DNA from: Cercis canadensis
Taxonomy: Eukaryota; Streptophyta; Magnoliopsida; Fabales; Fabaceae
Assembly: GCA_003255065.1 (NCBI GenBank)
Contig: QAOA01006379.1
Location: forward strand, 34,989-98,988
Length of the DNA stretch: 64,000 nucleotides
Direction of reading: 5' to 3'
Shown: positions 11,172 to 22,565 of the stretch, piece by piece
Numbering within the stretch: position 1 is the stretch's first letter
Layout: each line of letters begins with the position of its first letter
Notes under the pieces: generated by a model
What the model was told of the DNA's origin: nothing
The model's input: the letters and a program-made list of their open reading frames with translations, nothing else
Databases searched by the model: none
Translations under genes and position numbers: made by a program

Positions 11172-11287
11172 AAACCGAAGGCTGCAGCCCCCTGATGGTC
11201 AACTCGTGATTTGACCCATTGGCTTCCTATTTTCACTAGGAATCCTATTTTATTTTAATTTCTTTTCTTCCTAAACTTCCTAGGACC

Positions 11288-11295
11288 TATAAATA
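11288..11295 (+). promoter_or_regulatory. LTR B TATA box
   Basis: TATAAATA lies within CCTATAAATAGGA, about 630 bases into the LTR. Transcription of the element would start some 30 bases downstream, near 11320. This places the hairpin array in U3 and the AGAAGAGGCAAGAAGAG stretch in the leader. Confidence 0.6.
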
Positions 11296-12233
11296 GGACT
11301 CTTAAAGTCTAAATTAGGGTTCCACATTTTTAGAGAAGAGGCAAGAAGAGAAGCGGATTCAAGCTTGAAGATCGAGACTTTCGGCATCGAATCGTCACAT
11401 TCCATAGTTCAATTCTTCATCTCTCTCTTGTTATTGATGTCTAATCTGTGTGTAATGTCATTTTCTGCAATTATCATGAACTAATTCCACCATCTAGGGT
11501 GGAGATGTAGCCTAGCTTAGGATGGATTGTTATTTCTAATGAATTAATCAAAGGACCTTCTTCTTAAATTGACTTCTTGGTCTCTATACGTAATGCTTCT
11601 TTTTGACTGGCCATCAATTTAGATGAGCAGGTGATTACAATGATACTGGAAAGTTAGTTGTGATAGAGGACCATAGGGATTAAGAACATAGATTCCATAA
11701 GGGATAGGAATATACCCTTATGATCTATGTAGCTAATAAAAAGAACCATAGAACGAATTGAATTCGGAAATTATTCGCAATCCACATAGGAATATAGTGG
11801 ATTCGTAGTTTAGGAATATATTTGTTTGACCTTGGGAAAGGCTAATGAATGATTTAGGGTTCTTAGCTATCAATTAGGAAGAATGTTGTTGATTAATGAT
11901 TTAGGGATAAAAATCCAGACTAGCTACGGTGAAATCGACATCCTAGATATTTTGTCACCATATTCTTACTCATTTTTATAAGTGATTGTTCATTGCTTAC
12001 AATTTTGCATTCAATTATCATAAAAAATTCACCTATCAATTGTCTAGATAAAATTAGAATATGCATAATTTTGGTACTTAATAGCCATAGTCTCCGTGGG
12101 ACGATAATTAATCTCACTTCTTTATTACTTAATTACGGCACGTGTACTTGCGTTCACATTTTACGTAACATTCTTCCGTGAATCAAATACATGTGAAACC
12201 AATGGCTTTCTCAGTAACGATCTATCATCAATG

Positions 12234-12611
12234 CTATACCAACATCTTCACCCTGGATCGAAGTGAAAAGGATAATACATCAAACACATCATTAAAAGTG
12301 CATAAAAAATTCCTAAACACATTCTTATAATATAGCAAATTGGTTACCAAAAAGGAGTAACAGACCTTGTCCTTTATGATCTCAAAACTAAGAGTGCTTT
12401 CCCTTATCACCTTGAAAAGGATAGTGTCCCCAATAGAAATATTGTTTTCATCCCTAAAACATTTCCAGCAACGTTCGAGTGTCACCGAAATAGCCCCCAT
12501 TGGATGAGTTACCACATGAACCACCTAACCATCTTTATTACTGACTCATGTTAACAACCGATATTCTATCCATTTGTTCTTATGCCTCTTCGCAAATTCT
12601 GTAGGAATATC
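12234..12611 (-). pseudogene. B3 DNA-binding domain exon, broken
   Basis: Read on the minus strand from a splice-acceptor-like CTCATAG (about 12612-12618), the translation starts DIPTEFAKRHKNKW and continues through KDGQVVHVV to CFRDENNISIGDTILFKVI. This is the order of a B3 domain: I-P-x-x-F-A near the start, W-x-x-F-x-x-x-N and G-D-x-x-x-F near the end. One in-frame TGA lies at 12546-12548. B3 domains bind DNA; this divergent type is typical of REM-like proteins expressed in reproductive tissue. With the stop and the isolated exons, I read it as a relic, possibly of the same gene as 14604-15246. Confidence 0.6.
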
Positions 12612-13401
12612 CTATGAGAGAAAAATATTTAGATTTTATAGTTATGTATCATTCATGCATTACTAGGTGACTACTGACCATTCTATTAAATTACCAGGTA
12701 AGAGTTACGCATCCGATCATGAGTAATCTAGACAACAAATGACTTAGATCTTATGAGCTGGTGTTTTGCCCTCAAGAAAGCATTGGTTTGCTAGTGCTTA
12801 TTAGCACCACGGCCATTATATGTGTATGGCACAATCGCCTTCACAGTGGTTCGGTTTCCTTGTGCCATGGAAACTCTTCACGTGTACAAAAGAGAATATC
12901 AATCCATACATAACTCACTAATATATAGAACACTCACATGTAAAATGCACCACAAAACGTGACCACCAAATACACAACCAAAAGGAACTCAAATCCATAT
13001 TGGGAGCAATCAGCAAACGCGCAGTAAGTTGGACATAATGGTGTCTAGGAGAAGAACCAAAAACCGAATTTAAATGTGTGTTAGTTTTTCTGCTGATTTA
13101 ACCTCCTTTGCACGTTACTCCATGTTGATTTATTGCCATATTTTCCTTGTCCACATAGGAATCTTATTTATTTCCTTATGGGTAACTGATTCCTAATTTT
13201 TCTCCAATATTACTTAAATAGATTAGGACTCAATTAATATATAAAGTTAGCCATTATTTTATTTGCTATATTGAACACACTTAATTGATTAAAATGGTAA
13301 TTATATAATAATTCTCAAGGACAAAGATTGCATGATTGATGGGAAACACGCAGAGGATTTTATTTGATTGGGACGGTCAACTAACACGGTTCAGTGCGCA
13401 A

Positions 13402-13676
13402 TAGTTGACTACTAAGAACTTGGAGTCTACTCTCTTCTGCCAAGATTCACCAGTTCGCTGCCACCACACAATGTGGTCGACTACCATCTCGAAATAGTTG
13501 ACTACTTGCTCTCGAGGTAGAAATAATCCACTACTCGTTGGAGTATAGTTTATTACAATCAATTGGAATGTGACCCAATATTCTGAGCTATAAATAGTCG
13601 ACTATTTTAAGGTGGTAGTCGACTACATTGTCCTTGGAATCATATGGTCGACTATGAAGTATCTCATAGTCAACTT
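13402..13676. repeat. TAGTCGACTA palindrome cluster 1
   Basis: Copies are at about 13402, 13474, 13495, 13595, 13616, 13645 and 13667. The consensus TAGTCGACTA is a perfect palindrome holding a SalI-type GTCGAC core. Most deviations are C-to-T or G-to-A at the central CpG, as expected from methylated cytosine decay. Confidence 0.55.
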
Positions 13677-14227
13677 TATAGTTCACCCTTATAAAAAAAT
13701 AATCAACTCTTAAAAATAAGATAGTACAAATATGATTCCTGTAGACATAATCGATACAATTATTTAAATTTATTCCAACCCTCATAAATCAACTTTCAAA
13801 CATTGCCAAATTACAAATTTTAAACTACCAATTAAAATATGAGTTATTTCCTTAATTGGACCCAATTCATAGTTATGCTCACCTAAAACCTAAACATTGC
13901 CCAAGTTTGAATGTGAAACTGCAAATTAAATTCTGATTACATGACCTTCGGAGGTAATATAATGAAATATCATAAAATTTTCTCCAATCATCATGTATTT
14001 CCATGTTTTCCTTGTCCAAATATGAATTTAATTTATTTCCTTAATTGACCTTAATTCCTAATTATGCTCCCCTAATACCTAAATAGATTAGGACTCGTTT
14101 AAACCATAAAGTCCGCTATGATTCAATTTGTTATATTCAACCACATTAATTGATTACATTATTGATGGGAATCACGTGGTAGATCAATTTTGAATGTAAC
14201 ATCAATGTAATTGGGTTTCTGTTGATA

Positions 14228-14380
14228 TAGTCAACTCATTCGAGTTAGGAGTCGACCACCTTCAATCGGTGATATTTGGTCTTTTTGTTCATCATTGCTT
14301 AATAGTCGACTCCATTGGTGAAATAGTCAACTACATGGTCTCTATCATTGTATGGTTGACTATTAGGTATGTAGTAGTTG
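14228..14380. repeat. TAGTCGACTA palindrome cluster 2
   Basis: Further copies and variants lie at about 14228, 14248, 14304, 14325, 14352 and 14372, about 550 bases from cluster 1. The sequence between copies is not conserved. Confidence 0.5.
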
Positions 14381-14487
14381 ACTATTTTAGATATGATAAT
14401 GAACAAATGCACATAATTTAACCAAATGAACGTCAACATACTGTAGAGTAAGAAATACACTGAATTTAAATTAATAAAGAAATTTTT

Positions 14488-15184
14488 TATTTGAAACAAT
14501 CATCATCAACCAACTAACATTCATTACACAACCCTCCGCAATTCCCCTACAAATAGACAGCATTGGGTATATGAGAAAAACAAATGACTTTCCTAATTTT
14601 GTGCTAAAAAAGAACTGCATTGCCCTCACATATGCCATTGTCATCCAAGAACTTTATTATTCCATCGCCAAACTTGTAAGTGATACGCACCAATAATGGA
14701 ATGCACATCACTTTAACTTTCCATAACTTAGTCTCTAGATTGGACTTTAAAAACCATGTCTCATCCTCAACTCCAAAGATTGTTGCGCCAGATATATCAA
14801 GAATTCTCTGCATTTGAAACATAAACAACCAGCTANTATTTGAAACAATCATCATCAACCAACTAACATTCATTGCACAACCCTCCGCAATTCCCCTACA
14901 AATAGACAGCATTGGGTATATGAGAAAAACAAATGACTTTCCTAATTTTGTGCTAAAAAAGAACTGCATTGCCCTCACATATGCCATTGTCATCCAAGAA
15001 CTTTATTATTCCATCGCCAAACTTGTAAGAGATACGCACCAATAATGGAACACACATCACTTTAACTTTCCATAACTTAGTCTCTAGATTGGACTTTAAA
15101 AACCATGTCTCATCCTCAACTCCAAAGATTGTTGCGCCAGATCTATCAAGAATTCTCTGCATTTGAAACATAAACAACCAGCTA
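14488..15184. repeat. Near-identical 348-bp duplication across a single N
   Basis: Positions 14488-14835 and 14837-15184 match along their whole length with about five differences, and the N at 14836 separates them exactly. Left copy ends AGCTA then N; right copy continues AGCTACAATC. This is the pattern of overlapping contig ends that were not merged, possibly from two alleles. Confidence 0.8.
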
Positions 15185-15246
15185 CAATCAAAAGAATTGG
15201 TATTGGGGATTTTCCAAATGTAAATTAAATTCAAATTACACGACAT
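14604..15246 (-). pseudogene. B3-domain gene fragment, REM-like, duplicated at a gap
   Basis: The 97-residue reading frame from 15246 contains ETWFLKSNLETKLWKVKVM and then KFGDGIIKFLDDNGICEGNA, which fits the second half of a B3 domain (W-x-V, then F-x-x-x-N-x-x-x-G-N-x-x-x-F). The same coding segment is present again at 14604-14830, across a single N. The copies differ at a few positions. No start methionine with a full first half of the domain was found, so this is a partial gene or relic. Confidence 0.5.
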
Positions 15247-15461
15247 AAATTGTATGTAATACCATGAGTTTGTTCTCTATCACATCTCGTGTGTTCTCCA
15301 CGGCAAATAAATTATTACGGGTTGGGAAAGACATTGCAAATGCAAAAGCCTCAATATCATGTTGATAAGCTCAGTCACTTCCATCGAGTACACATGGCAG
15401 TGTTGATCTCGGTCGCAGGGCCATTGCACATTGCTTCCTAGTGGTTATCATTCTAACCGAT
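15247..15461. other. Short spacer between the B3 relic and LTR A'
   Basis: No gene or repeat was recognised. The stretch has no polypurine tract before the LTR that begins at 15462, which supports reading that LTR as a 5' LTR. Confidence 0.35.
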
Positions 15462-16922
15462 TGATAATCACATTTTCTATACAGTAATTAACCCTCATAT
15501 TTAGTGTATTAAATATCTTTTAGTGCTTAATTGAGTGGGCTTGGCCTTATTTCATAAGTTTGGCTTCATATTGGGCTTAATTGTTTCATTCAACATTATT
15601 AGGGTTTTGATATTGTTTCTGTATTTCGGGTATATCCTTAGTTGTGGATGTCCAAAAATTGTGAATCTTACCTTGTAGGAAAGCTAAGAGGATTATCTAC
15701 AACTTTTTTTCAGAACTCCAAGGCCAATTCGGATGTTCAATGGGTCAAATTTGACCCGGAAGTCAGAGTAGAGATGATGCCGCTGGAATCTGACCCGCAT
15801 GCAGATTTTGGACCATAATTTGGGATGTAGGTGTCTTATTGACTTGAAACAAGTGCCATTGGAAATCTAAGACGTAGGGCTTCAATTGTTGTGAAGGCCG
15901 GTTCTCCAAATTATGTCTTTTTTATGGTCTTATTTCCTATCGAAACTGGCTGATTACTCAAGAGACCTCCAAAGACCTCTTAAGAGTATATTGGGCTTAA
16001 CTCCCTCAATTTAGGCCCAAACCGGAGCCCATTTGAAGATGAGGTCCAGAGAATTAAACCTAGGTTAAGAGTATTTTTGGTGTGCACTTAATTTCTGATG
16101 TTATAATTAGGTTAAAGGAGGCAGTGTTTTTATAATTCTAGGTAGACAGTTTTTAGGCAGCTTTTATTTTCTCTCTTGAAAATTCTGAAGCTCTTTGATT
16201 TATGACTGCACTTCTTCATTGGAGCTTGGATTTCATGACCATGGAGGAGTAGAATCCTTTGTAACCAAGTTAGACTCTTGATTAAATTCGGTTTAGCTTT
16301 TGAGATTATGTTCTTAATTGGATTAAACTTAATGCAACTTCTTCTTCTTTGAATTTTTGCCTTGCTTTAATCTTTGTATGAATTCATGGAGATCTTTGTG
16401 ATTTATATGGATATTGAAGTAAGAAATAAAATTTAGATTGATCAATCTTTAATCTATGGTTAGAATTCAAAGAAGCTATGTTATGCTAATTGATGTTCGG
16501 TTTTTAGATTAATCACTAATTGCTTAGTCTTTGTGATTACAAGATTAGTGATTGTATGTGGTTAATCGAATCCTGAGTGATAACTCAGTAGGAACAATTG
16601 ATCATAATTAGAGATTTCAGTTGTGATTAAACTCAATTAGTAGTGTTGCATTAGGACTTAATCACTCATGTTAATCTAGGATGAATCAAACCGGTTTTTG
16701 ATGGATGTCTAGCTAGATTACGCCTTTAATCAACTGCCTTAATCTTTGTTTAATTCTGTAATTTACTATTATAATCTCTTTTCAAAAATCCTCTATTCTT
16801 AAACTTGAAATTATTAATTACACATTACATTCCTTGTGGGAGACTTCTCGAATCATGCCCTCTATTGCATTATATTTAGGGGATTCGGTTTAATTTAATT
16901 GGATTAGGGGTAATTCCGATCA
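15462..16922 (+). repeat. LTR, family A, second copy (5' LTR)
   Basis: This 1.46-kb copy starts TGATAATC, ends GATCA and aligns with 1388-2820. It is followed by a primer-binding site, so it is a 5' LTR. It differs from the first copy at many positions and need not belong to the same insertion. Confidence 0.72.
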
Positions 16923-16927
16923 AATTT

Positions 16928-16945
16928 TGGCGTAGTTGCTAGGGA
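16928..16945 (+). other. Primer-binding site, tRNA-Asp type, decayed
   Basis: TGGCGTAGTTGCTAGGGA lies 5 bases after the LTR end. Athila/Calypso-type elements carry TGGCGCCGTTGCCGGGGA, complementary to the 3' end of tRNA-Asp. Four bases differ, three of them by transition. The gag of this element is missing beyond 17565, where an Ogre-type LTR begins. Confidence 0.7.
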
Positions 16946-17079
16946 ATGTCAATGTTAGTTAATGATTTCAAGTCTCCTGTATGAATTTTGGTGATTTGGT
17001 TCCATTTCCCCCTTGTTTTTTCCTTCATTTTAGCTTGAATTAGTTGATTCCTTGAATTGATTGCTTTGTTAAATTCAGA

Positions 17080-17470
17080 TTACTTTCTGTCATTTACTTT
17101 ATGATATTTACTTTTTGTCATTTAATTTATGTCATTTAATTTCTGTCGATTACTTTCTGTCGTTTAATTTCTGTCATTTAATTTCTGTCGATTACTTTTT
17201 GTCATTTACTTTATGTCATTTACTCTCTGTCATTTAATTTTTTTTGATTAATTTCTGTCAATTACGTTCTGTCATTTAATTTCTATCGATTAATTTCTAT
17301 CAATTACTTTATGTCGATTACTTTCTGTCATTTACTTTATGTCATTTACTTTCTATCATTTACTTTCTGTCATTTATTTTTTGTTGATTACTTTTTGTCG
17401 ATTACTTTCTGTCAATTACTTTCTATCGTTTACTTTATGCTGATTACTTTCTATCGATTACTTTCTGTTT
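17080..17470 (+). repeat. Degenerate short-period repeat (TTTCTGTCATTTA-like)
   Basis: About 25 units of 13-17 bases follow one another, e.g. TTACTTTCTGTCATT, TTAATTTCTGTCGA and TTACTTTATGTCATT. They lie in the untranslated leader of the family A element, downstream of the primer-binding site. The reading frame across them (Phe/Leu/Cys-rich) is an artefact of the repeat. Confidence 0.75.
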
Positions 17471-17774
17471 TAGCCATTTTCTGTCCTTATTTCTGTGTTT
17501 CTGTGTTGTGTTCCTGTTTTAGTGTGTTTTGGCATTCTACTAACCTTGTGTGCATAGTGTATGACTGTAGACACCGTATTTTGTCCGGGTCATTTGATAG
17601 TTAAAAATATATTTAAGAAAATTGGCGATAAATTTAAATTTTTAATTAATGTTTTTATTTGTTTGGGCTTTTACATTAAAAAGAAAACCTAAGTCTAATC
17701 CATTGTCTCACTAAGCCCATTTTTATTTAAGCCCACTTGGTTCATAATTGTTATTTTCCTTAATTATATAAATA

Positions 17775-17778
<4 letters not shown>

Positions 17779-17812
<34 letters not shown>
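17779..17812. repeat. (AT)n microsatellite
   Basis: A run of about 17 AT dinucleotides is flanked by AATAAAC and CTGTAAAT. It lies inside the Ogre-like LTR. Confidence 0.9.
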
Positions 17813-17813
<1 letters not shown>

Positions 17814-19569
17814 TGTAAATTTACTTTTAGCATCATTGGATCTAAAGTAACCAATAGGAGAGCAAGGAATGGATTTCCTTCTCTCCTCATTGGTCCAACC
17901 TTTAATTTATTTATTTTTATTTTAAGTAAATGATTAAATAACTAAATAAAGAAAATCAAATAAAGAATAAATAGGAGAGGACGGTTACCATTGGGGCAAA
18001 AAGGGGAGAATTGAACAAAAAGGGATATATGCATCATTTAGAGTAGGAAGGAGGAGGATTTTCAATAAAAAAAAAAAGAGGGAAGGAGAGAGAGAGTGGG
18101 ACTGATTTTTTTGAGCAGAGGATTAGAGAGGAAAAACGTTTTCCCTCTTGGAGAGGCGAAGCAATGAAAAAGGAGAGGAGGATTTTCAGAAAAGAGGGAG
18201 AGAAGGAAGGGGAAAAAGAGCATAGAACAATGCTTTATTTCTTGAGGAAAGCTTAATTTCATCAAGTCATCGCACCTCTACCTGATCTGCAATTCCGATT
18301 CAAGCATCATTGTACAAGTGAGATTTTCCCTTCTTGAATCCAAGTCTCAATAGATTCATGTAATATTTTTCAGTTTTCAGTGTATTTTGGTTATCTTTTA
18401 GAGAGTATTTCTCACACACTTCTGAATATCTGCCTTCTCTGTGTTAATTTGATTTTTGAGCCCTTTCTTTTCTATCATAGTTTATATTTGTTCCTGTGGA
18501 TTCAATGTAACTTTCTATTAAATTTTATTTTAATTTATGTTCATTTCTCTTTGTCTCGTTTTTGGTCCATTTTGTCTTCATCATGTAATGCATTGAAGAT
18601 ACGGGATGGCTCTGTTCTTATTATTTTAATTATTGGTTTCTGATGTTTAGTTGCTTGTTCATTATATTTTCGATGTAAACTTATTTGTCTAGAAGAAAAA
18701 TTGCTTGGGTTAAATAACTGTTGGTACTCTTGTTGTAATTATCCTTGCAAAATTCAAATCTCATGTGTGTGGATGGCTTCTTTTGTGTTTATGAGATCTT
18801 CTTTAGAGTTTATTTTGTTTCCGATTGATGTCCTGGTATATGCAAGGTACTACTCTGTTTTTGTTTTTTTTTTTTTATCAATTTATTTGTTTTCTTTTTG
18901 TTTATTCTTTAATTTTTATCATTTAAGTGGGAGGTATTATAGGTATGTCTTGCTGTACTAGCCTTATTTGGACTGGCAGAAATTAGGACTATTTTGGGGT
19001 AGCTGTTATGGGTTATCAAGTGTTGTTTTTAAATACAATTGAAGGCTGGTTTATTCTTCTGCTTGGGTGCTGAATTGATGGCTGTCCTGTTGAATTTTTG
19101 AATAGTCATCTTTCATTTTTGCATTTGTTGGAGCTTTGATTTCAGGTGCTGTTTTGATATATTTCCATTGCTTTCTAGTGAAGTTTTCCCCTTTTGTTCG
19201 ACCTTATCTTCTCGTGTTTTAGGTTGCTATTTGCTAATTTCATTCTTATGGTTTTTCCCTTAGCTTAGCATATGTAGTTATTTTGTTTGAGATTTGTTTG
19301 AGATTTATAGGATTTGAGTTTGTTTGAATGCTTTTGTTGCATTTTTACTGTCAAGCATGGGAGTTCAATACGCTTCTTTTCCAAAGCGGTAAATGGCATG
19401 CATTGAGCTAATTATTGTTGGAAGTGTCCTTGATTTGGGACTTTTATAATGAGTGATTAGGTTTGGATTAAGGGCTGACTTAAATTTGTTGCTTGCTTTA
19501 CTGCAGCAGTAAGCACTTGATTTAGCCATCTTTGGGTTTGTTAACCCAGTACTGGCAGTGCTTGGATTT

Positions 19570-20950
19570 TTATTTTAAATTGGAGCTATAGAGCTCCATT
19601 TTGCATAATTTTTGTTTCATTAGAACCGTAAGAGGTGTGGTTTCACTGTGTATAATTTTCAGATTTTTCCATGTGTAGTTTACTGCTAGTTTGAGTTTGA
19701 ACATAGCTGCTTTAATGTTACACTGACACTGATGCCTTATCTCTGGCAGTGTTAAGTTTTTCATTTGTTTTTGAAGTTGTACAGCTCCATTTTATGTGGT
19801 TTTTATCTCATTAGAACCGTAAGAGGTGTGGCTTTACTGTGTATAATTTTTAGATTTTTTCAATATGTAGTTTACTGCCAGTTTGAGTTTGAACATAGCT
19901 ACTTTAATGTTGCACTGACACTGATGCCTTATCTCCGGCAGTGTTCAGTTTTTTCATTTGTTTCTGAAGTTGTACAGCTCCATTTTACGTGGTTCTTATC
20001 TCATTAGAACCATAAGAGGTGTGACTTCACTATGTACAATGTTTAGATTTTTTCCATGTGTAGTTTACTGCCAGTTTGAGTTTGAACATAGCTGCTTTAA
20101 TGTTACACTGACACTGATGCCTTATCTCTGGCAGTGTTCAAATTTTCATTTGTTTCTGAAGTTGTACAGCTCTAGTTTACGTGATTCTTATCTTATTAGA
20201 ACCGTAAGATGTGTGGCTTCACTGTGTACAATTTTCAAATTTTTTGCATGTGTAGTTTACTGCCAATTTGAGTTTGAACATAGCTGCATAATGTTACATT
20301 GACAATGATGCCCTATCCCTGGCAGTGTTCGGTGTTTCATTTTTTCCTGAATTTTTACAGCTCCATTTTACGTGGTTTTTATTTCATTAGAACCGTAAGA
20401 TGTGTAGCTTCAATGTGTACAATTTTTGGATTTTTTGCATGTCTAGTTTATTGCCAGTTCGAGTTTGAATTTAGCTGCTCCAGGTTGCACTGACACTGAT
20501 GCCTTATCTTTGGCAGTGTTCAGTCTTTCATTTTTTTTTTCTGAAGTTGTACAAATCCAAATTAAGTAATGTTGATTTTATTAAAACCGTAGGACATGTG
20601 GCTTCAATGTATATAATTTTTATAATTTTTGCATGTCTAGTTCACTNTTCCTGAAGTTTTACAGCTCCATTTTACGTGCTTTTTATCTCATTAGAATCGT
20701 AAGATGTGTAGCTTCAATGTGTACAATTTTTGGATTTTTTGCATGTCTAGTTTACTGCCAGTTCGAGTTTGAATTTAGCTGCTCCAGGTTGCACTGACAC
20801 TGATGCTTTATCTTTGGCAGTGTTCAGTCTTTCATTTTTTTTTTCTGAAGTTGTACAAATCCAAATTAAGTAATGTTGATTTTATTAAAACCGTAGGACA
20901 TGTGGCTTCAATGTATATAATTTTTAGAATTTTTGCATGTCTAGTTCACT
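19570..20950 (+). repeat. About 192-bp tandem repeats inside the Ogre-like LTR
   Basis: The landmark CACTGACACTGATGCCTTAT recurs at about 19722, 19914, 20105, 20297 (variant), 20488 and 20791, mostly 191-192 bases apart. Each unit also holds CATTAGAACCGTAAGA and GTAGTTTACTGCCAGTTTGA. The Cys/Phe-rich reading frames here repeat with the unit and are not genes. The last unit is affected by the N at 20647, where 303 bases are repeated, so the true copy number may be one or more lower. Confidence 0.85.
20344..20950. repeat. 303-bp duplication across a single N
   Basis: Positions 20344-20646 and 20648-20950 match with few differences, on either side of N 20647. Because the region is itself a tandem repeat, this may be an assembly collapse or expansion; the exact joining at the N favours an artefact. 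Confidence 0.65.
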
Positions 20951-21788
20951 CTAAGTTTTGGCTCCAGTTCACTCTCAGTTTTGTCTCTTAAGAACCATAA
21001 GTCTTTCAGTCTTGCCTACTTTATGTTTTGTATATATAGGCATCCTCAGACATAGTAATTATGAGTACAAGCAAATTGGAAGGCCTAACCGGAATATATC
21101 CAGATGCAAGCGTGGAGCAAGAACGTTGTTTTATTTATCTATTTTTATTTTTGGATGTAATTTAAAATTTCTCAATACTTAGATTTTGAGACAAGTTTTG
21201 TAATATTTAAAGTCATGCATTTGCATTGCATGTAAAAATATACCTATGTCGCGTAGTATCTGCATGCCCCTTCAATTATCATGGGAGGATAGGGTGAGTC
21301 AGTTCTATATGAGATGCCTTTCTTTATCCGATCTAGGTGAAGGTAGCGCCACCCTGGACAGTCGCTTCATGCGATGAAGGGGTGGAAGGATTTAGGTCTC
21401 AGTAGATAATTCATGCATTGCATGTTTAAATTTTGGGTTGTTATTTTTGTCAAATATTCTTGTAATCAATTTATTATTCTGGGGTAAATAAAATATACAT
21501 TTTTGGCCATATTCTATTCGTACAACTAATTTAGGGTAATCGTCTTTAGACGGATGCTGTGGGGTGTCTAACACCTTCCTCACGCATAAACAGACTCCCG
21601 AATCCTCTTTGGTTCGTAGACCGATGTTTTTTTTATTACTTAATAAATAAATAAATAAGGGTTTTCCAATTGTTCCCTATTTTCTTAATACAATTGGTGG
21701 TGAATCCAAAGTTTTCATTTCGAAAACTTAAATTTTTTTTTATTTCGCCATCTGCATCGTAGCGACCTTCGGGTACGTTGTGACAGTT

Positions 21789-21806
21789 TGGCGACTCCAC
21801 TGGGGA
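21789..21806 (+). other. Primer-binding site of the Ogre-like element
   Basis: TGGCGACTCCACTGGGGA lies three bases after the LTR end. It matches the TGGCGACTCxxCTGGGGA pattern of Ogre/Tat elements, which pairs with a tRNA-Arg 3' end. Confidence 0.8.
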
Positions 21807-22565
21807 TAGTTAGAGAGTCAAGCCCAGAAAGTCAGTTGTGCGAACTTAATATGGCCTTGTTTATTTTCTTTACCCCTAAAATTTTCTTTTGTTTTGTCTT
21901 TTTTTTTTTTTTTANGAGTAGTTCTGCTTTCGATTATGTTGTTGATTTATTTTTCGCATTTGTAGATAGCTGATTATTGTTGCATATTCTTGTGTTTTAT
22001 TGCAGTTGGGTAGTTTATGGTAGATGTAAGTTGAGGTTTGTATGCTTCTCTCGCACACACTGTGCACTAACACTGTAACCCTGCACACTACTCATCGGCT
22101 CTGTACCCGGGCCATTTTAAACCTAGGATTAGAAGGGAGCCTAGTGTTATTACCGGGAGGTTTATCCTTCGGTGGTTTACACGAAAGCTTCTGCTCAGAT
22201 TGTGGATCATCTTGCTGATGTGGGTAAACAGAGGGGTTATCCCCTTGTGAACCAGGTTAGTAGGGTGTGATCTCCATCATTTTGGTGGGGGCAGTCTGCA
22301 GTACCTTGGACTTTCAAGATATTAGCACTCATCACCAAACCATGCACGTAATTTGACTATAGATGTCGTCCGATTTAAGATAGACCTTGGCCGTTAAGCT
22401 AGAAATCCTAAACCTAAGGCTGATCCTTTCATAAGACAAGGGGAGAAGCATTCTTCTTCTTAGGTGTTTACATGTTTTTGGTCTTATTTTATTTATTTCA
22501 TTCTGATGATTCTTTCCACTTTGCTTAAATTCTCAGGGAGTGATATTGAGAGATAAATTGTTAAC
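21807..22565 (+). other. Leader of the Ogre-like element
   Basis: This untranslated stretch runs between the primer-binding site and ORF1. A single N at 21915 sits in a poly-T run. No reading frame is convincing. Confidence 0.5.

Larger units (their letters stand above)
2821..12158 (+). mobile_element. Athila-type Ty3/gypsy element B, 5' truncated
   Basis: Order on the plus strand: partial gag, protease, reverse transcriptase, RNase H, integrase, a spacer with hairpin motifs, a third ORF, a long non-coding tail, a polypurine tract, and a 3' LTR of about 1.5 kb. The gene order and the extra ORF after pol fit the Athila group of Ty3/gypsy. The 5' LTR, primer-binding site and N-terminal gag are missing; LTR A, of a different family, abuts gag instead. 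Many stops and several frameshifts show that it is dead. Confidence 0.8.
10656..12158 (+). repeat. LTR B (3' LTR of the Athila-type element)
   Basis: It begins TGATAAGTCGG right after the polypurine tract. It contains a hairpin-motif array (10856-11171), a TATA box (TATAAATA at 11288) and a gene-like downstream leader. The 3' boundary is estimated from the GCACGTGTACTTGCGTTCAC region near 12135-12158, because no second copy of this LTR is in the window. The length of about 1.5 kb fits Athila LTRs. Confidence 0.65.
12612..14487. other. No intact gene; clusters of a palindromic decamer
   Basis: This stretch may be intron or flank of the B3 relic. The decamer TAGTCGACTA and one-base variants (TAGTTGACTA, TGGTCGACTA, TAGTCAACTA) occur about seven times at 13402-13676 and about six times at 14228-14380. 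The short minus-strand reading frames over the clusters are a by-product of the motif and are not supported as genes. Confidence 0.55.
17566..21785 (+). repeat. Ogre-like 5' LTR, about 4.2 kb
   Basis: It starts TGTAGACACCGTATTTTGTC, a start common to Tat/Ogre LTRs, and ends TTGTGACA just before the primer-binding site. Inside are an (AT)n microsatellite, a purine-rich tract at 18060-18220 and a block of about 192-bp tandem repeats. No second LTR is in the window for age estimation. Confidence 0.75.

Noticed and set aside
17041..17604. Small Phe/Leu-rich membrane protein
   Set aside because: The frame is a translation of the TTTCTGTC short-period repeat.
19765..20493. Family of Cys/Phe-rich secreted peptides in tandem
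   Set aside because: The frames recur because the DNA is a 192-bp tandem repeat inside an LTR; no signal peptide cleavage or separate promoters.
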